Shown here piece after piece: positions 50,100-60,829 of a stretch of DNA of 64,000 nt (positions are counted from its first letter, which is position 1; each line of letters opens with the position of its first letter). Source of the stretch: Branchiostoma belcheri (Eukaryota > Chordata > Leptocardii > Amphioxiformes > Branchiostomatidae); assembly GCF_001625305.1 (NCBI RefSeq), contig NW_017804054.1, forward strand, positions 2,514,042 to 2,578,041. The letters run 5' to 3'. The translations under genes and the position numbers were made by a program. Below the pieces are notes generated by a model that was not told the DNA's origin, did no database searches, and saw nothing but the letters and a program-made list of their open reading frames with translations.

Positions 50100-53074
50100 G
50101 AAATGTAACCGTGACGGGCAAAGCTGGCTTACGCCAGCAAAAACAGTGCGATGGTCAATACAGGAAGCCTTACTAATTTATCAGAACGTGATGTGTAGAT
50201 AAGCCCCGGTATCATTTGTGATGTATTTACTGTTCTCTGCTTCCTTCAGGTGCATGACATGGGTGTGGCGATCGATAAATCTGCCTGCCACCTGGAAAGA
50301 CAATAACATTCATTAAACAGTGCTGCATCTGTCATTTTTCTTAAATTACTGGTCGCTTCCTTTCCCTTTTATCTATAAAACAGTTTTGCACAAGCTCAAC
50401 ACTCCTAAGATAAAAACCTACTGAAATCCGAAGTCTCGATGTTATCGGTAAGGTTGGAGTTATTGCACTCAAGAAATACACCCAGTGGCTTTAAATCTAA
50501 ATAACAAGGGAAATAACATACAAAAACGCAAAGTGCCAGAGTCTTAAACACAAATATATTTACAACATCAATCACTGACATCTGATGAGCTACAAAGGCG
50601 GAACGGTACCTTCAAGAAGCAATAAAGTTCTATTTCCGGGCGTATCTTATGGGAAATCTGAGCAAAATGCCTTATGGCGTTGTTGTAAAAGATTTATCAA
50701 CTTCACTTTGAGGTGAAGAGCATAACGTCTCTAAAAAACGTACCAGGAAGTTAGACAGTGTCTACATTAGCAAATTATAGAGTAAAAGACAGTAAAACGC
50801 AATAGAAACACCATATGGCTAGTATATGAGTTACCGTGAAAAACATATTTTAAAAGAGTCAACATTGATACAAACCATGTATCAAAGTACGTACATATAT
50901 ATATACAGCGGCATTTTAGGATGATCTACTCTAGAAGAACAACAAAAAACATTTTGTTGCAATGCAAAGTACATGCACACAAATACCGGAAGACATTAAT
51001 CGTATTTCACCGGCTTCGGTACAGAAACATAAGAACGGTTTAAGGATGCCAAACAGAATTCGACGTCGCTAAGTGATAGACGTTGTTCCTACCTGAAGCC
51101 TCTGGTGCAAGGCAAATGAGAGTGCACTAAAGCCTCTTGACTGCCAGAAATGCGAGGCATCTACGCTGACCTAGTATAGTCCCGTGACCTGTTTCTGCAT
51201 GAATGTACATCCTGTGGATTTTATCTTACTCCACCAAAAACTGTAGAAGACGCTTTGTAATTAGAAACAAATATCTTTACTTACTTTAATTAATCTTAAT
51301 TCCGATATTAACTATTTCGAATAGTTGAACCGACTCTAAAGCTTATATATTGTACAATAGTATCCTGATAATGTTTCAATGATTTGTATTTACTCACGCT
51401 TTGCGATTGAAAACATCTATCGTTATTTTCATCCGCCTCCATTCCGATATTAACTATTACAAATAGTTGAACCGACTATATAGGTTATGTATTGTACAGT
51501 GATTATCGTAATATCGCGATTATGCTTTTATGATTTGCATTTACTCGGTCTTTTAAAAAATCGAAACGAAATTAAATTTACAACTATGCTGAAGCAGCCT
51601 ATACGCACGGAACAATGGTCTCATCACAACACGCGTTGTACTGTATGCGAAAGACAGAAGGAACTTTCTCATGCATTTTTCATACCGCATGCTATCCTGT
51701 AAGTTTGCATGTATAAACCACTCCCGGCTATGTGCAAGTCTTCTGCAAAATGCAAACGTTTCATTTTCCGTTCCAGATAACTGAAGTTACGGTGAGATGA
51801 TATCAATTAATATCTCAGGAGTTTAATTGCTTGTAATAAGTTCTGATAATCGGGACAATTTGTACTGATATTTTCGTTGATCGTAATTTTAGATAATAAA
51901 GGTTCCCTTAAATATCAAACTACTAGGTTTTCAAAGTCAGTTACGAATTTTAGACAGGGTTTTCTGTGGCACCTTCAATTCAATTTACTAAAATTTCATG
52001 GTCCCCTTTGCAAAAATTAGATTTGTAGCAATTTTTTTATTTATATCAATATATATAAATAAAAAAGTGTCGCATCGACAGGGAACCCCAACAACAAAGT
52101 GCGATTTTGTTATATTCTAAAAGCCTAACCTGAATACGGGACAAGGCCAGGTATTAATACTGCAAAATATTGAATCCAGGATCCAATTTTCATGGTCGTT
52201 AAGTCGTTTGGAGTGGTGTCTGTTCAGATCGTCGTGGTCCCTTAAAAGATGAGAACACCTGTCACGTACTAACCCTTATCGACTACATTGTCAGACAGGG
52301 TGAAGATAAAAAAAAATTCTCCTGAAGAAATGGTGCGAAGGTGTCTGAATGACGACAGGCTATCGTAATATAAAATCGGCACGAATTGATGGAACTCATC
52401 TCAAATGCATGAGATGGCTTTTACGGCATTTCGGGTGAGAAACCCATCAGTCAAAATCGTTAGTGCAGCATTTTGATGCTGTGATGTTTTTAGAAGCTGT
52501 CACTGTCAAACGGTTTTTAAATTACTAAACCCCTTTACTGGCATCAGTTTGATGATGAATGATTACTTTGCAAAGAATATTGTAAAATGAAAGTAAGAAC
52601 GCTGTTGTTGCTATAGGTTTAGGCTATCAGTGGCATTAGAAATAAGAAATAGAAACAATTTGTTAGCTTTGAACGCTTTGCTGGACAGACCATATAGAGT
52701 TTTGAAGGATCAGATTACAAACTAGTTAAAAAGATTATGACTATTAGATACACTTTTGCTGGGAAAAGCATTTTGCTTCCAAACTCAAGAATGACAGTTG
52801 AACAGTCAGTTGAAACTCAAAAAGCATCCTACGAAAATGATGAAAGACCCAGTTCCTATCAATTGACACCATTAACTTTTATAAATGACAGTTACACATT
52901 ACAAAGACTTTCTGTCTCTGGAGTTGTCAAGCGCATAAACAATACTGCCTATTGGTAAGGCAATCATGTGTTTTTTGCATATTGATGGATTTTGAATGGC
53001 CACTTGTGGCAAAACTCGTGCAATAACATAATTGCCCTATTTTCTCATAATATTAGCGTATTGGGGGTTCTTAA
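50100..53074. other. Upstream region of gene C, no gene recognised
   Basis: Contains a diverged tandem duplication at 51301-51565 (listed separately) and otherwise only short frames. The frame 52737-52958 (73 codons) has no recognisable domain. Part of this region is likely the 5' UTR intron of gene C. Confidence 0.45.
51301..51565. repeat. Two diverged ~141-bp tandem units
   Basis: ATTCCGATATTAACTATT followed by AATAGTTGAACCGACT occurs at about 51300 and 51441. Both are followed by GGTTAT/GCTTAT, ATTGTACA and ATGATTTG.ATTTACTC. Each unit contains a small palindrome around AACTATT/AATAGTT. Confidence 0.65.
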
Positions 53075-53345
53075 CATCGGGATCGTGTGGCGCAACGGTA
53101 GAGTGTTCGGCTCAGACCCAAAAGGTTCCGGGTTCGAATCTTGCCCGATGCTATCGATCTTTTACCCTTGGGAAAGGCACTTCACTCGACCTAGGTGTAA
53201 AATTACTTCGGTTGGGGAGGTAAAAGGCAGTGGAAGGAGAGGGATGGGCTCCACCTTCCAATACTGTACCCTAGACACAGTGGATTAACAACCCACTGCC
53301 CTCACGGCCACGGCCTTAAAATAGGTGACAGGGCTACCTTTACCA
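53075..53345 (+). mobile_element. tRNA-derived SINE, copy 2 (longer)
   Basis: A box TGGCGCAACGG (53088-53098) and B box GGTTCGAATCT (53131-53141) have the same 43-bp spacing as copy 1. The shared anticodon region is GTTCGGCTCAGA and the shared body CCTTGGGAAAGGCACTTCACTCGAC..AGGTG; it extends further, through GGGATGGGCTCC and AACCCACTGCC, to about 53345. Remnant pairing of ACATCGG with CCGATG resembles a tRNA acceptor stem. Confidence 0.75.
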
Positions 53346-53799
53346 TTACCCTTTCAACATCTAACCTCCAAACATTCCATATAAGGTAAGAACACGGTGC
53401 GAAGAAAGCAGTACAATGTCGGCTCTGTCTTCTTATTTCTTTTCCGCTTGACAAGAAACGAAGGTCTATATACCCAGCATGTCTCTTAGAATTCGACATA
53501 GCCATCATAGCGTATTACATTGGCGCCACAAGTATAGTTTACTGTCATGATGTTGCATGATGAGAAGTGGTTATACAGTCTCAGAGGTGCTCTTATTGCA
53601 AGGTTGGCGTTTTGACATAAACCGACGGGATTTTATACCATTAAAACCACTCCAGTTCCACAAGTTTAATGTCTCAAGTGCGTCATAAGCTGACAGCAAT
53701 TCTTATCTGATATCCCCATGGCAGAAGAAACCTTTCATATAGAAAAAGACAGGGAGAGGAAGAGGGAGAGAGAAACACACAGAGAGGACATACAGAGAA

Positions 53800-54032
53800 A
53801 GCTATTACCTAAACAGTGTTACCTAGATCTCCGACCTCTACTTTTTAAGTTGTTAATGTTGCTTTGTGTGTTTATTGTTGATTTTGTGATGTAAGTATGT
53901 CTATTCAAATGTAGTCACTGTACTTTTTCTGTACCATGTAATTATGTCATTTTAAAAGCATGTTTGAGCCTTGGAAGCCTTTGAGCCCAGCAGGGCTGAA
54001 AGGTTTCATAATAAATGAAATGAAAATGAAAG
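53800..54032 (+). mobile_element. Retroelement-like 3' end with (ATGAAA)n tail
   Basis: T-rich 3'-UTR-like sequence ends ..AGCAGGGCTGAAAGGTTTCATAATAAATGAAATGAAAATGAAAG, an AATAAA plus short repetitive tail as in many LINE 3' ends. No coding remnant was recognised upstream. Confidence 0.4.
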
Positions 54033-55230
54033 AGAACTGGTTATCAATGTAGTCAGTCAAAGTGATGTAGGCGTTTATAAATTCTAAGGTTAAAAAAATT
54101 GACTTTCAAATTCTAGCTACTACGTTCCCCACACATAACATGACATTTGAACAACATAAACTAAAGAACCTTGTCACACGATTAGACCAGTAAATTATAA
54201 AGCCGCCCCCTGTAGAAGTGTGATAACAAAGTACAGCACTACGGGATGCCGACAGGATTATTTTGATACGTGTCATGTACACCGTATGCCACACTTGTGA
54301 CATGTTCTTAAATGCTTAAGGCAAGAAAATAAAATATTACTGCGTAACATAACATGACATTCAAAAACCATATGGAATTGTTAAAATATGGTAGATCTAA
54401 CTATGTTTGTTGTTGTCTTATTTTATTACAGAGAAATTCTATTGCTTAGAAACTAATGTATGAAACAAAACCGTTAGAACTGACGATACTTTTATATCAA
54501 TGTTAACTTTACTTTGCTATCTTCACCCAAAAGGATGGGATGATAAGACTAGTTTTTAGTAGTAATACATTTATGTAATGTATAAGTTAGCTAAAAGCAT
54601 ATACCTGGGGTTGGTATAGTAATATTCTTAGGTTGAAGTTCTTACGATGAAATTTACGTTAACTGAACGCCAATCAAGAATTAGTATTATGAATGTATGG
54701 CGGTGGCTCAGTTTTACTGACATAGCAACGGACTTCATACATTCGGATGAGTTAATAAAACTTGAAAATGTACTTCCTGTTCTGTCTTTTAGATCTCCCT
54801 GTCCTTTCTGTTTCTTCTTTACACGGCAACTGTTTTTTTTTTATTTAGGCCAGGAACCTTCTACTAAGTTCCGGTTGCACATATTGAACGTAGCTTATCA
54901 TTAGGGTATACCGGTAAGAATAGCTTTCTTAGCCGGTAGTAGAGGTCGATTGAAAGACCTTGCAGTGCTGTGTTGAACACAATTAGGAATGTTGCACTTT
55001 ACTTCAAGGGTAACTTGTGCTGGATTGATTGTGTTCATTGTTATACCGTTCTACAATTGTAATGATTCAACTTGTTGATAAAATGTTTTCGTTTTAAGTT
55101 ATTAGCTAATTGCACAGCAAAATTCCAATGGTCATGACAGGAAAGATTAATTGGAAATATTTATCTTTGTACGGTTTATACAAAAACAAGGTGTAATTAG
55201 ATTATATATTTAGGTCATGACCTCAAAAGT
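54033..55230. other. Intergenic, no gene recognised
   Basis: AT-rich DNA with no domain-bearing frame or clear repeat. Confidence 0.45.
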
Positions 55231-55320
55231 TGAAAATGTGGGAATCTTGTTTTTTCTTCGCCCTATCGCATTTGGGAGTCGTCCACAAAATGTAAATTAT
55301 TGCTGTGGCCTAATGGTAGA
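55231..55320. repeat. Dispersed repeat R1, copy d (end only)
   Basis: Shares GTGGGAATCTTG, TTCGCCCTATCGCATTTGG, AGTC, CACAAAATGTAAATTATTGC and TGTGGCCTAA with the right-hand end of copies a and c. The rest of the repeat is absent. Confidence 0.55.
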
Positions 55321-55982
55321 GTGCACAAATAATAATAACTGAGACATACAACGTACATGATAAAGTCTCATATGCCCTTATCCGTCCACAACTGAGATTT
55401 TCTTATCACGTAAAAACCTTTCAAACTTTACTGAACCTAAACTTTACCACAAATGGTTAGCAATTTTCTCCATGGGCGCATATACCAACTTCTCATCGGG
55501 GGTCACAACCCTGCACTATATTGAGCTCATATTTGTAATGGACAGCATAAACGCTGGTGACAGGGTGGTGGTTCAATGATGTAAAGGTGAATGTTACATC
55601 TTGCCATGTCTTTTGCGATCAATACAAATATTTTTTATCCCCCCTTGATGATATGTAGCTTGTATCTGCTACTTTACATGTCAGCTAATTGCTTTCCAAT
55701 TTCAAAGGTACATATATGTACACATTACTGCAGTGGGTTTTTCCTACATTGTCAAAAAGGAAAAAAAATTCAATCCATCATATTGTTTTTACATTTAGCC
55801 ACTACGCAGAATTTATGGACTACTAGGCATTGACTATCCCTTTACGTTGTTGCTACAATTAAAGTTACGATAAAAGCATGGGTATATTTTCTCATATAAC
55901 AGTCGTTAACCTTTTGGCATTTTTTAAAGATATTAAGATACGGGTACAAAATAGAAAAAAAGAGATATAACATCCCACTTAC

Positions 55983-56110
55983 CGTTGGCTGTATCGCTAT
56001 CGGGTGCGCTCTGGTTTACACTTCGACAGACTGCACTCGGCTTCAGGCCAGGAGCCCGTGGCTCTCTAATAGTGGCATGCACACGTGTCAATTTACTTGT
56101 GTTCCTTTGT
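55983..56110 (-). other. Candidate non-coding leader exon on the minus strand
   Basis: A locally GC-rich block ends, on the minus strand, in CCAACG|GTAAGTG (GT at 55982-55981), a strong donor. Downstream on the same strand the next coding acceptor is that of gene C at 49996, so this could be a 5' UTR exon of gene C about 6 kb away. The upstream edge is not defined and there is no transcript support. Confidence 0.2.
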
Positions 56111-56293
56111 GTATCACTAGGCGAAGGGAAAAACATGTTTTTGCTTTTATGAATATTCGTCTCGTGTCAAAGCCACGTGTTCTTTTGTACACATTGTATT
56201 CATATGTTGATGCCACCCTCTCTTCTGTCATTAGCAGCCACGTCCATTGTAATTTTCAACAAGTAGTACTTTCAAAAAGCTATTGAGAAATGA

Positions 56294-56491
56294 GTCTGTA
56301 TCTGTGTAGGCGGTATACGTAACCGCCCTTCGGCGTAACACACCAGCTTCTGTATCTGTATAGCCGGTATAACCGCCCTTCGGCGTAACACACCAGCTTC
56401 TGTATCTGTATAGCCGGTATAACCACCCTTCAGCGTAACACACCAGCTTCTGTATCTGTATAACCGCCCTTCAGCGTAACACACCAGCTTC
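56294..56491. repeat. Minisatellite of ~50-bp units (about four copies)
   Basis: TAACCGCCCTTCGGCGTAAC plus ACACCAGCTTCTGTATCTGT plus ATAGCCGGTA repeats almost perfectly. The last unit is shortened, and C/T changes (CCGCCC to CCACCC, TTCGG to TTCAG) mark later units. Reading frames through it are simple repeats. Confidence 0.85.
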
Positions 56492-57195
56492 GCAGGCACG
56501 CGGCGCGGCGGCAGCCGGCTACATTACACCGAACAACTTGTTACGCCTAACCCTTGAACATCTAACTCTAAACATTTTAAAATCTATCTAATGATAATGC
56601 CCCTACTGTACTTGGTGACAGCGAGTTCCACTCTGCGATAGTTCTTGCATTTTTTATTTTCATGGAGGTAATATACGTACCTCGACGGCAACAAGACAGC
56701 GGCGTATCTTATCAATTGAAAACATTTAATTATTGTAAGCTAAAAACAACATGACCAATTCACCATTAGAGCTATAGAAGGGAAGTGCATTGTAACAGAG
56801 TATTTGTCTATATATACATATATATAGGAATAACGTACGTTATATGAACGCACAATAGACAACACACTGGAGGTTTTCGTAGTATTTTGTCGTTGATAAC
56901 CACAAGGGCATGCTGCATATATATATCATATTATAATACTATTGAAATATATCTTCAAAATCTATATCTATTTTTTCTTCACATAGCCTGTACAACAAGT
57001 ATAGTGATATTTTAGGTATACTGAAAATATGTTTGCAATTAATATAAGCGTTGCAACATCTGATTAAACTGTACAGGCATTAATATTGATTTATGTAACA
57101 AAAACATCCATCGATTTAAGAATTTCAAAACACTTTCACATTCACCATTATATTATAGTCGACACCTGTAACTACCGTGGCCGACAAGAACAAAA

Positions 57196-58117
57196 TTTTA
57201 CACCGCAACTTTTGGTGTTTTACACCGCAACTTTTGGTGTTTTACACCGCAACTTTTGGTGTTTTACACTGCAACTTTTGGTGTTTTACACTGCAACTTT
57301 GGGTGTTTTACACTGCAACTTTTGCTGTGTTTTACACTGCAACTTTTGGTGTTTTACACTGCAACTTTTGGTGTTTTACACTGCAACTTTTGCTGTGTTT
57401 TATACTGCAACTTTTGCTGTGTGGAAAACTTACACCCCTCCCCTTTTATAATGGACGGTCCCCCTGTCAGGTCAAAGGTGACAACGATGGCATGCAAACT
57501 ACGTCGACTGAGTTATCCTTTTCGTGCATAAGTTTTTTAGAGGAAAAGCTTGGCTACGTTGTGACGTTAGTTTTTTTCTAAAGGTTTTTCTAGCTTTGGC
57601 CTATAGACCGGGATGAATTTAAAAATGTTTCGACCAGGTCCAGTGATTACAAATTATGTTGCTTTTTGCTGCCATGCGTCACAACAAATTTATCAAGGAC
57701 GTCAGATATCCAGCTCCAGACATCAACAGCAATGACATAAATTTTCTGCAGGTTAGTTCATTATTATTGGGTATGGACATCGTTTTTCTTCATTTTAATG
57801 TCCCTAGACGTCAGCTTGTGACTTGCCGCCGCCATCTTTGTCACCTTTGACCTGACAGGGGGACCGTCCATTATAAAAGGGGAGGGGTGTAAGTTTTCCA
57901 CACAGCAAAAGTTGCAGTATAAAACACAGCAAAAGTTGCAGTGTAAAACACCAAAAGTTGCAGTGTAAAACACCAAAAGTTGCAGTGTAAAACACAGCAA
58001 AAGTTGCAGTGTAAAACACAGCAAAAGTTGCAGTGTAAAACACAGCAAAAGTTGCAGTGTAAAACACCCAAAGTTGCAGTGTAAAACACCAAAAGTTGCG
58101 GTGTAAAACATCAAAAG
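57196..58117. mobile_element. Large inverted repeat with tandem 22/24-bp arms (foldback-like)
   Basis: The left arm (57196-57491) has ten head-to-tail units built on ACACTGCAACTTTTGGTG/TTTT (22 bp, or 24 bp with GCTGTG). It then has a unique flank (ACACCCCTCCCCTTTTATAA, GGACGGTCCCCCTGTCAGGTC, AAAGGTGAC). The right arm (57830-58117, cut by the gap) is the reverse complement of the same array and flank. The spacer is about 340 bp. Both arms share the inner order 24-24-22-22-24, but the right arm has two additional 24-bp units. Long inverted arms of tandem repeats are characteristic of foldback transposons; an assembly artefact joining two alleles is the alternative. It encodes nothing. Confidence 0.7.
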
Positions 58118-58137
58118 NNNNNNNNNNNNNNNNNNNN
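58118..58137. other. Assembly gap (20 N) inside gene D
   Basis: Twenty N separate the tandem-repeat arm from exon 3 of gene D. A round 20 suggests a gap of unknown size and not a measured one; the missing end of gene D may lie in it. Confidence 0.95.
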
Positions 58138-60801
58138 TTTGCAGTGGCAGCCAGGAAAACGCAAACAGTATAACCACGACCATTAGCATTTTGATGACTT
58201 TGATCTTTTTACGAAAATCTTGTTCTTTGATTTCTCTTGGTGCCCGGTCGCCTCCTGGGGTTGGTTTAGCCCAAACTGTGTGGCCAATTTTGGCGTAGAG
58301 ACAAGCAATTACTGCCATAGGCGCGATGTAACAACAGAGAAAGATAATTGTACTATACACTTTGCTCCATAGAGGTGACGTCTCCATACACAAGTGTAAG
58401 AATAGCGTGTTCTTATAGGACACTACCCCCTCTTCAATTAGAAGGACCTGCGGGATCATTATTACGAATGAGAGTCCCCATATAACCGCTACAGTCTGAA
58501 TCAGCGTTTTTGTCGAGGGTTTTGGCTCCGTGGGGTGCACAACCGAGTAGTACCTGAAGGAGAATGCGTTTTGTTAAATTATTGTACAATACACCAACGA
58601 TAAATTACTATTTTTCATAATGTCATTGCTTTTATTTATTAAAGAGGTTCATCAGTCACGAAAGATTGATGAAGGTTCTACTAACTGCTATGATTTGATT
58701 TGATTTGATAGCTTAAAATTTGTTTTAGAAAACATCAATCAAGTTAAGAGAACAGACTTCTTATAAATAAACATGCAGGATAATAAATAAAGGCCATTAC
58801 TGATAATCCGATACTGAAATGAACTGTAGGCATATCGTTTTAGAGAGATTACATTATATGAGTATAGGGGTAGTTTTACAGCATGCAAGACATCATGAAA
58901 TTTTCAAAAATAAAATACAGTATAAATCTACTAACATTAGAATATGAATCTACCCTCTGGGTAAACACGCTGGAATGAATCTACTATCATGAATTACTTG
59001 CTTATCCATGATAGAGGAATGCTATTTCTATATGAATGCCCACCTGTCCACTGCAATCGCCACGAGTGTAAACACTGACGCTACAACTGAGACCACGGTC
59101 ACTGCGGGGGTTAGCTTACACATCACGTTCCCTAGGGGCCATCCTGTTTTCAGAACATAAGAAAACTTTATTAGCATTGACAGATTCTGACAAATCTGAA
59201 TCATGTCTAATTTACAATACAATATCAAATTAAAAACGCTAAGAGAAATATCATCATCGCTAAGAGAAACATTTAGTTACAATGAAATCGTTTACAATAT
59301 ACATGTCTAAAATTACAGAAATCATATTATAGATACTAGACATGTATACATGCATTTAACATTTACAGGAGAAATCATTTCAGAGATTTGTTATAGAGCA
59401 GTGTTGCTCGGTAGAAGATTGGAATAATTTAATATCAGTTAATCTGCAAAATTTCATTGCCATTTTTAGATTTTACATTTGTACTTCAGGAATATCTTCA
59501 TGTCTTTTCTCATTAAAAGGCTTTATCATTCATAGGCAAACTATGTATATTCCATGAAGGTACAAGAATGTTCTGAATCGTTTCGATATAATAGTGTACC
59601 ATGCCTAATGCGAATTGCAGATCAGTGTGGCACTGGAAATTGTAGGCAAGAATACACACAGGATGAGGGGTATGATGAAAGGTAAGACTCGGCCATGGGT
59701 GAAGTGCATTCGGATTACACACACGAAGAAGTACACTCATCCTGGGTAAAGTGCGGAAAGGAAATTTGCATTTTATCGATTTGCAGACTGCATTTTGCCT
59801 ACCGTGGAAGCAATGTCCATATGCTCTATAGCAATGAACAAAATGAACTCTTTGACGCAGCCTCCAAATTCTACCCTAACTTTCACACGTATGCAAATGA
59901 AAAAACTACTACACTCTTCGCTGTCTTCAAAAACAAAGTCAAACAGTAGTTAACAGTAGTTCTTTGTGTATTAATGGACTGTTCTTACACCAGATGGTTC
60001 TTCTGTACTTGCAGTTAGCCCTCGGGTATGAATTTGCAATGAAACAATTATATGAGAAAGGACCCCCACAAATCTTCAAAATCGTACTATTTGATAATTA
60101 AATATTGCCCCTGTGCTGGATTTATTAAAGGCACCCAATACAATTTCAGACATCGATATAAAAATATTCTGGATGAGGAAATTTGTCTGGTGTTGATATT
60201 ATTGCCATTTCTTAGCACTTTTGTCATCAATTCATACTGGAAGCGTTTGAAATGGCACAAAAAAGGCACACGAAGAGTCCCTTGATTTTTGGTACCACCA
60301 ATAGCTGGAACCAGCCTACAATACAAAACAAGCAACCGTTTTTCGTCAGCAGCAGGCATTATAATGCGATGGATAGGGTTGATTCAGCTTTCATCATTAC
60401 AAAGGCCAGAACATCGACGTTAAAAAGTTAAAATTTACTGCCCTGAAATCGTTTTGGGTGCCTTTAATACTACATATTGCATGCATGATTTACTACTCAC
60501 CCCTAATGATGTTGTCGAGAAGAGTAAATGGCATGCAGAAGATGGCCACGAGGAGATCGCTCACTGCCAAGTTCAGGAGGAAGTAGTTGGTAACCGTTCT
60601 CATCCTGGGTATCTTCAAGATGACAAAACAGACCATGGAATTCCCCACGATACACAGAGCAAACGTCAGGACGTACGAAAAGATGAGCAGCGCTATGATT
60701 GCAGTAGACTGCTTGAATCTCGCATCGGCATAGATCTTACTTAAGACTTCAGAAGAGTTCATGGTGCTGTCCACCGACCCCGTGAAGTTGCTACTGTTCA
60801 T
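58138..60801 (-). CDS. NPFF/RFamide-receptor-like GPCR, gene D, 3'-incomplete
   Basis: Join of 60801-60501, 59143-59044 and 58553-58138 (then gap) on the minus strand gives 272 residues up to TM6. Exon phases and the 100-nt middle exon match genes A-C. The ATG at 60801 is preferred because an acceptor-like CCGTACGTAG ends five bases before it and it gives an N-terminus with three sequons (N2, N5, N15); an ATG at 60822 is possible. Motifs: [14 protein letters not shown], a full DRY (133-135, unlike DRF in A-C), the TM3-ECL2 Cys pair, CMETSPLW in ECL2 and SWLPLQ in TM6. TM7, NPxxY and the C-tail are missing: sequence stops at the gap and repeat DNA follows. No TM7 exon was found elsewhere in the window. 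It is either a real truncated pseudogene or, more likely, an intact gene broken by misassembly. Confidence 0.85.
60125..60468. mobile_element. MITE with ~27-bp TIRs and TTAA ends, in intron 1 of gene D
   Basis: The left end TTAAAGGCACCCAATACA..TTTCAG is mirrored by the right end CTGAAAT..TTTTGGGTGCCTTTAA with about two mismatches. The 344-bp unit has no useful ORF. TTAA at both edges fits a piggyBac-type target site, though TTAA could also be part of the TIR. A single related end (AAAGGCATCAAATGCAATTTC) is at 37582-37605. Confidence 0.7.
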
Positions 60802-60829
60802 GACGACTACGTACGGACACAAGAAGAAG

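Noticed and set aside
52737-52958. 73-codon frame as a gene
   Set aside because: No recognisable domain, no flanking acceptor or donor of quality, AT-rich codon use like the surrounding non-coding DNA.
56294-56491. CRISPR array
   Set aside because: Units are head to tail without unique spacers, in animal DNA; it is a minisatellite.
57086-57581. Open frames with repeated FYTATFGV/LHCNFW-type peptides (also 57764-58092 minus)
   Set aside because: They are translations of the 22/24-bp tandem array in several frames at once. Several frames being open reflects the repeat, not selection.
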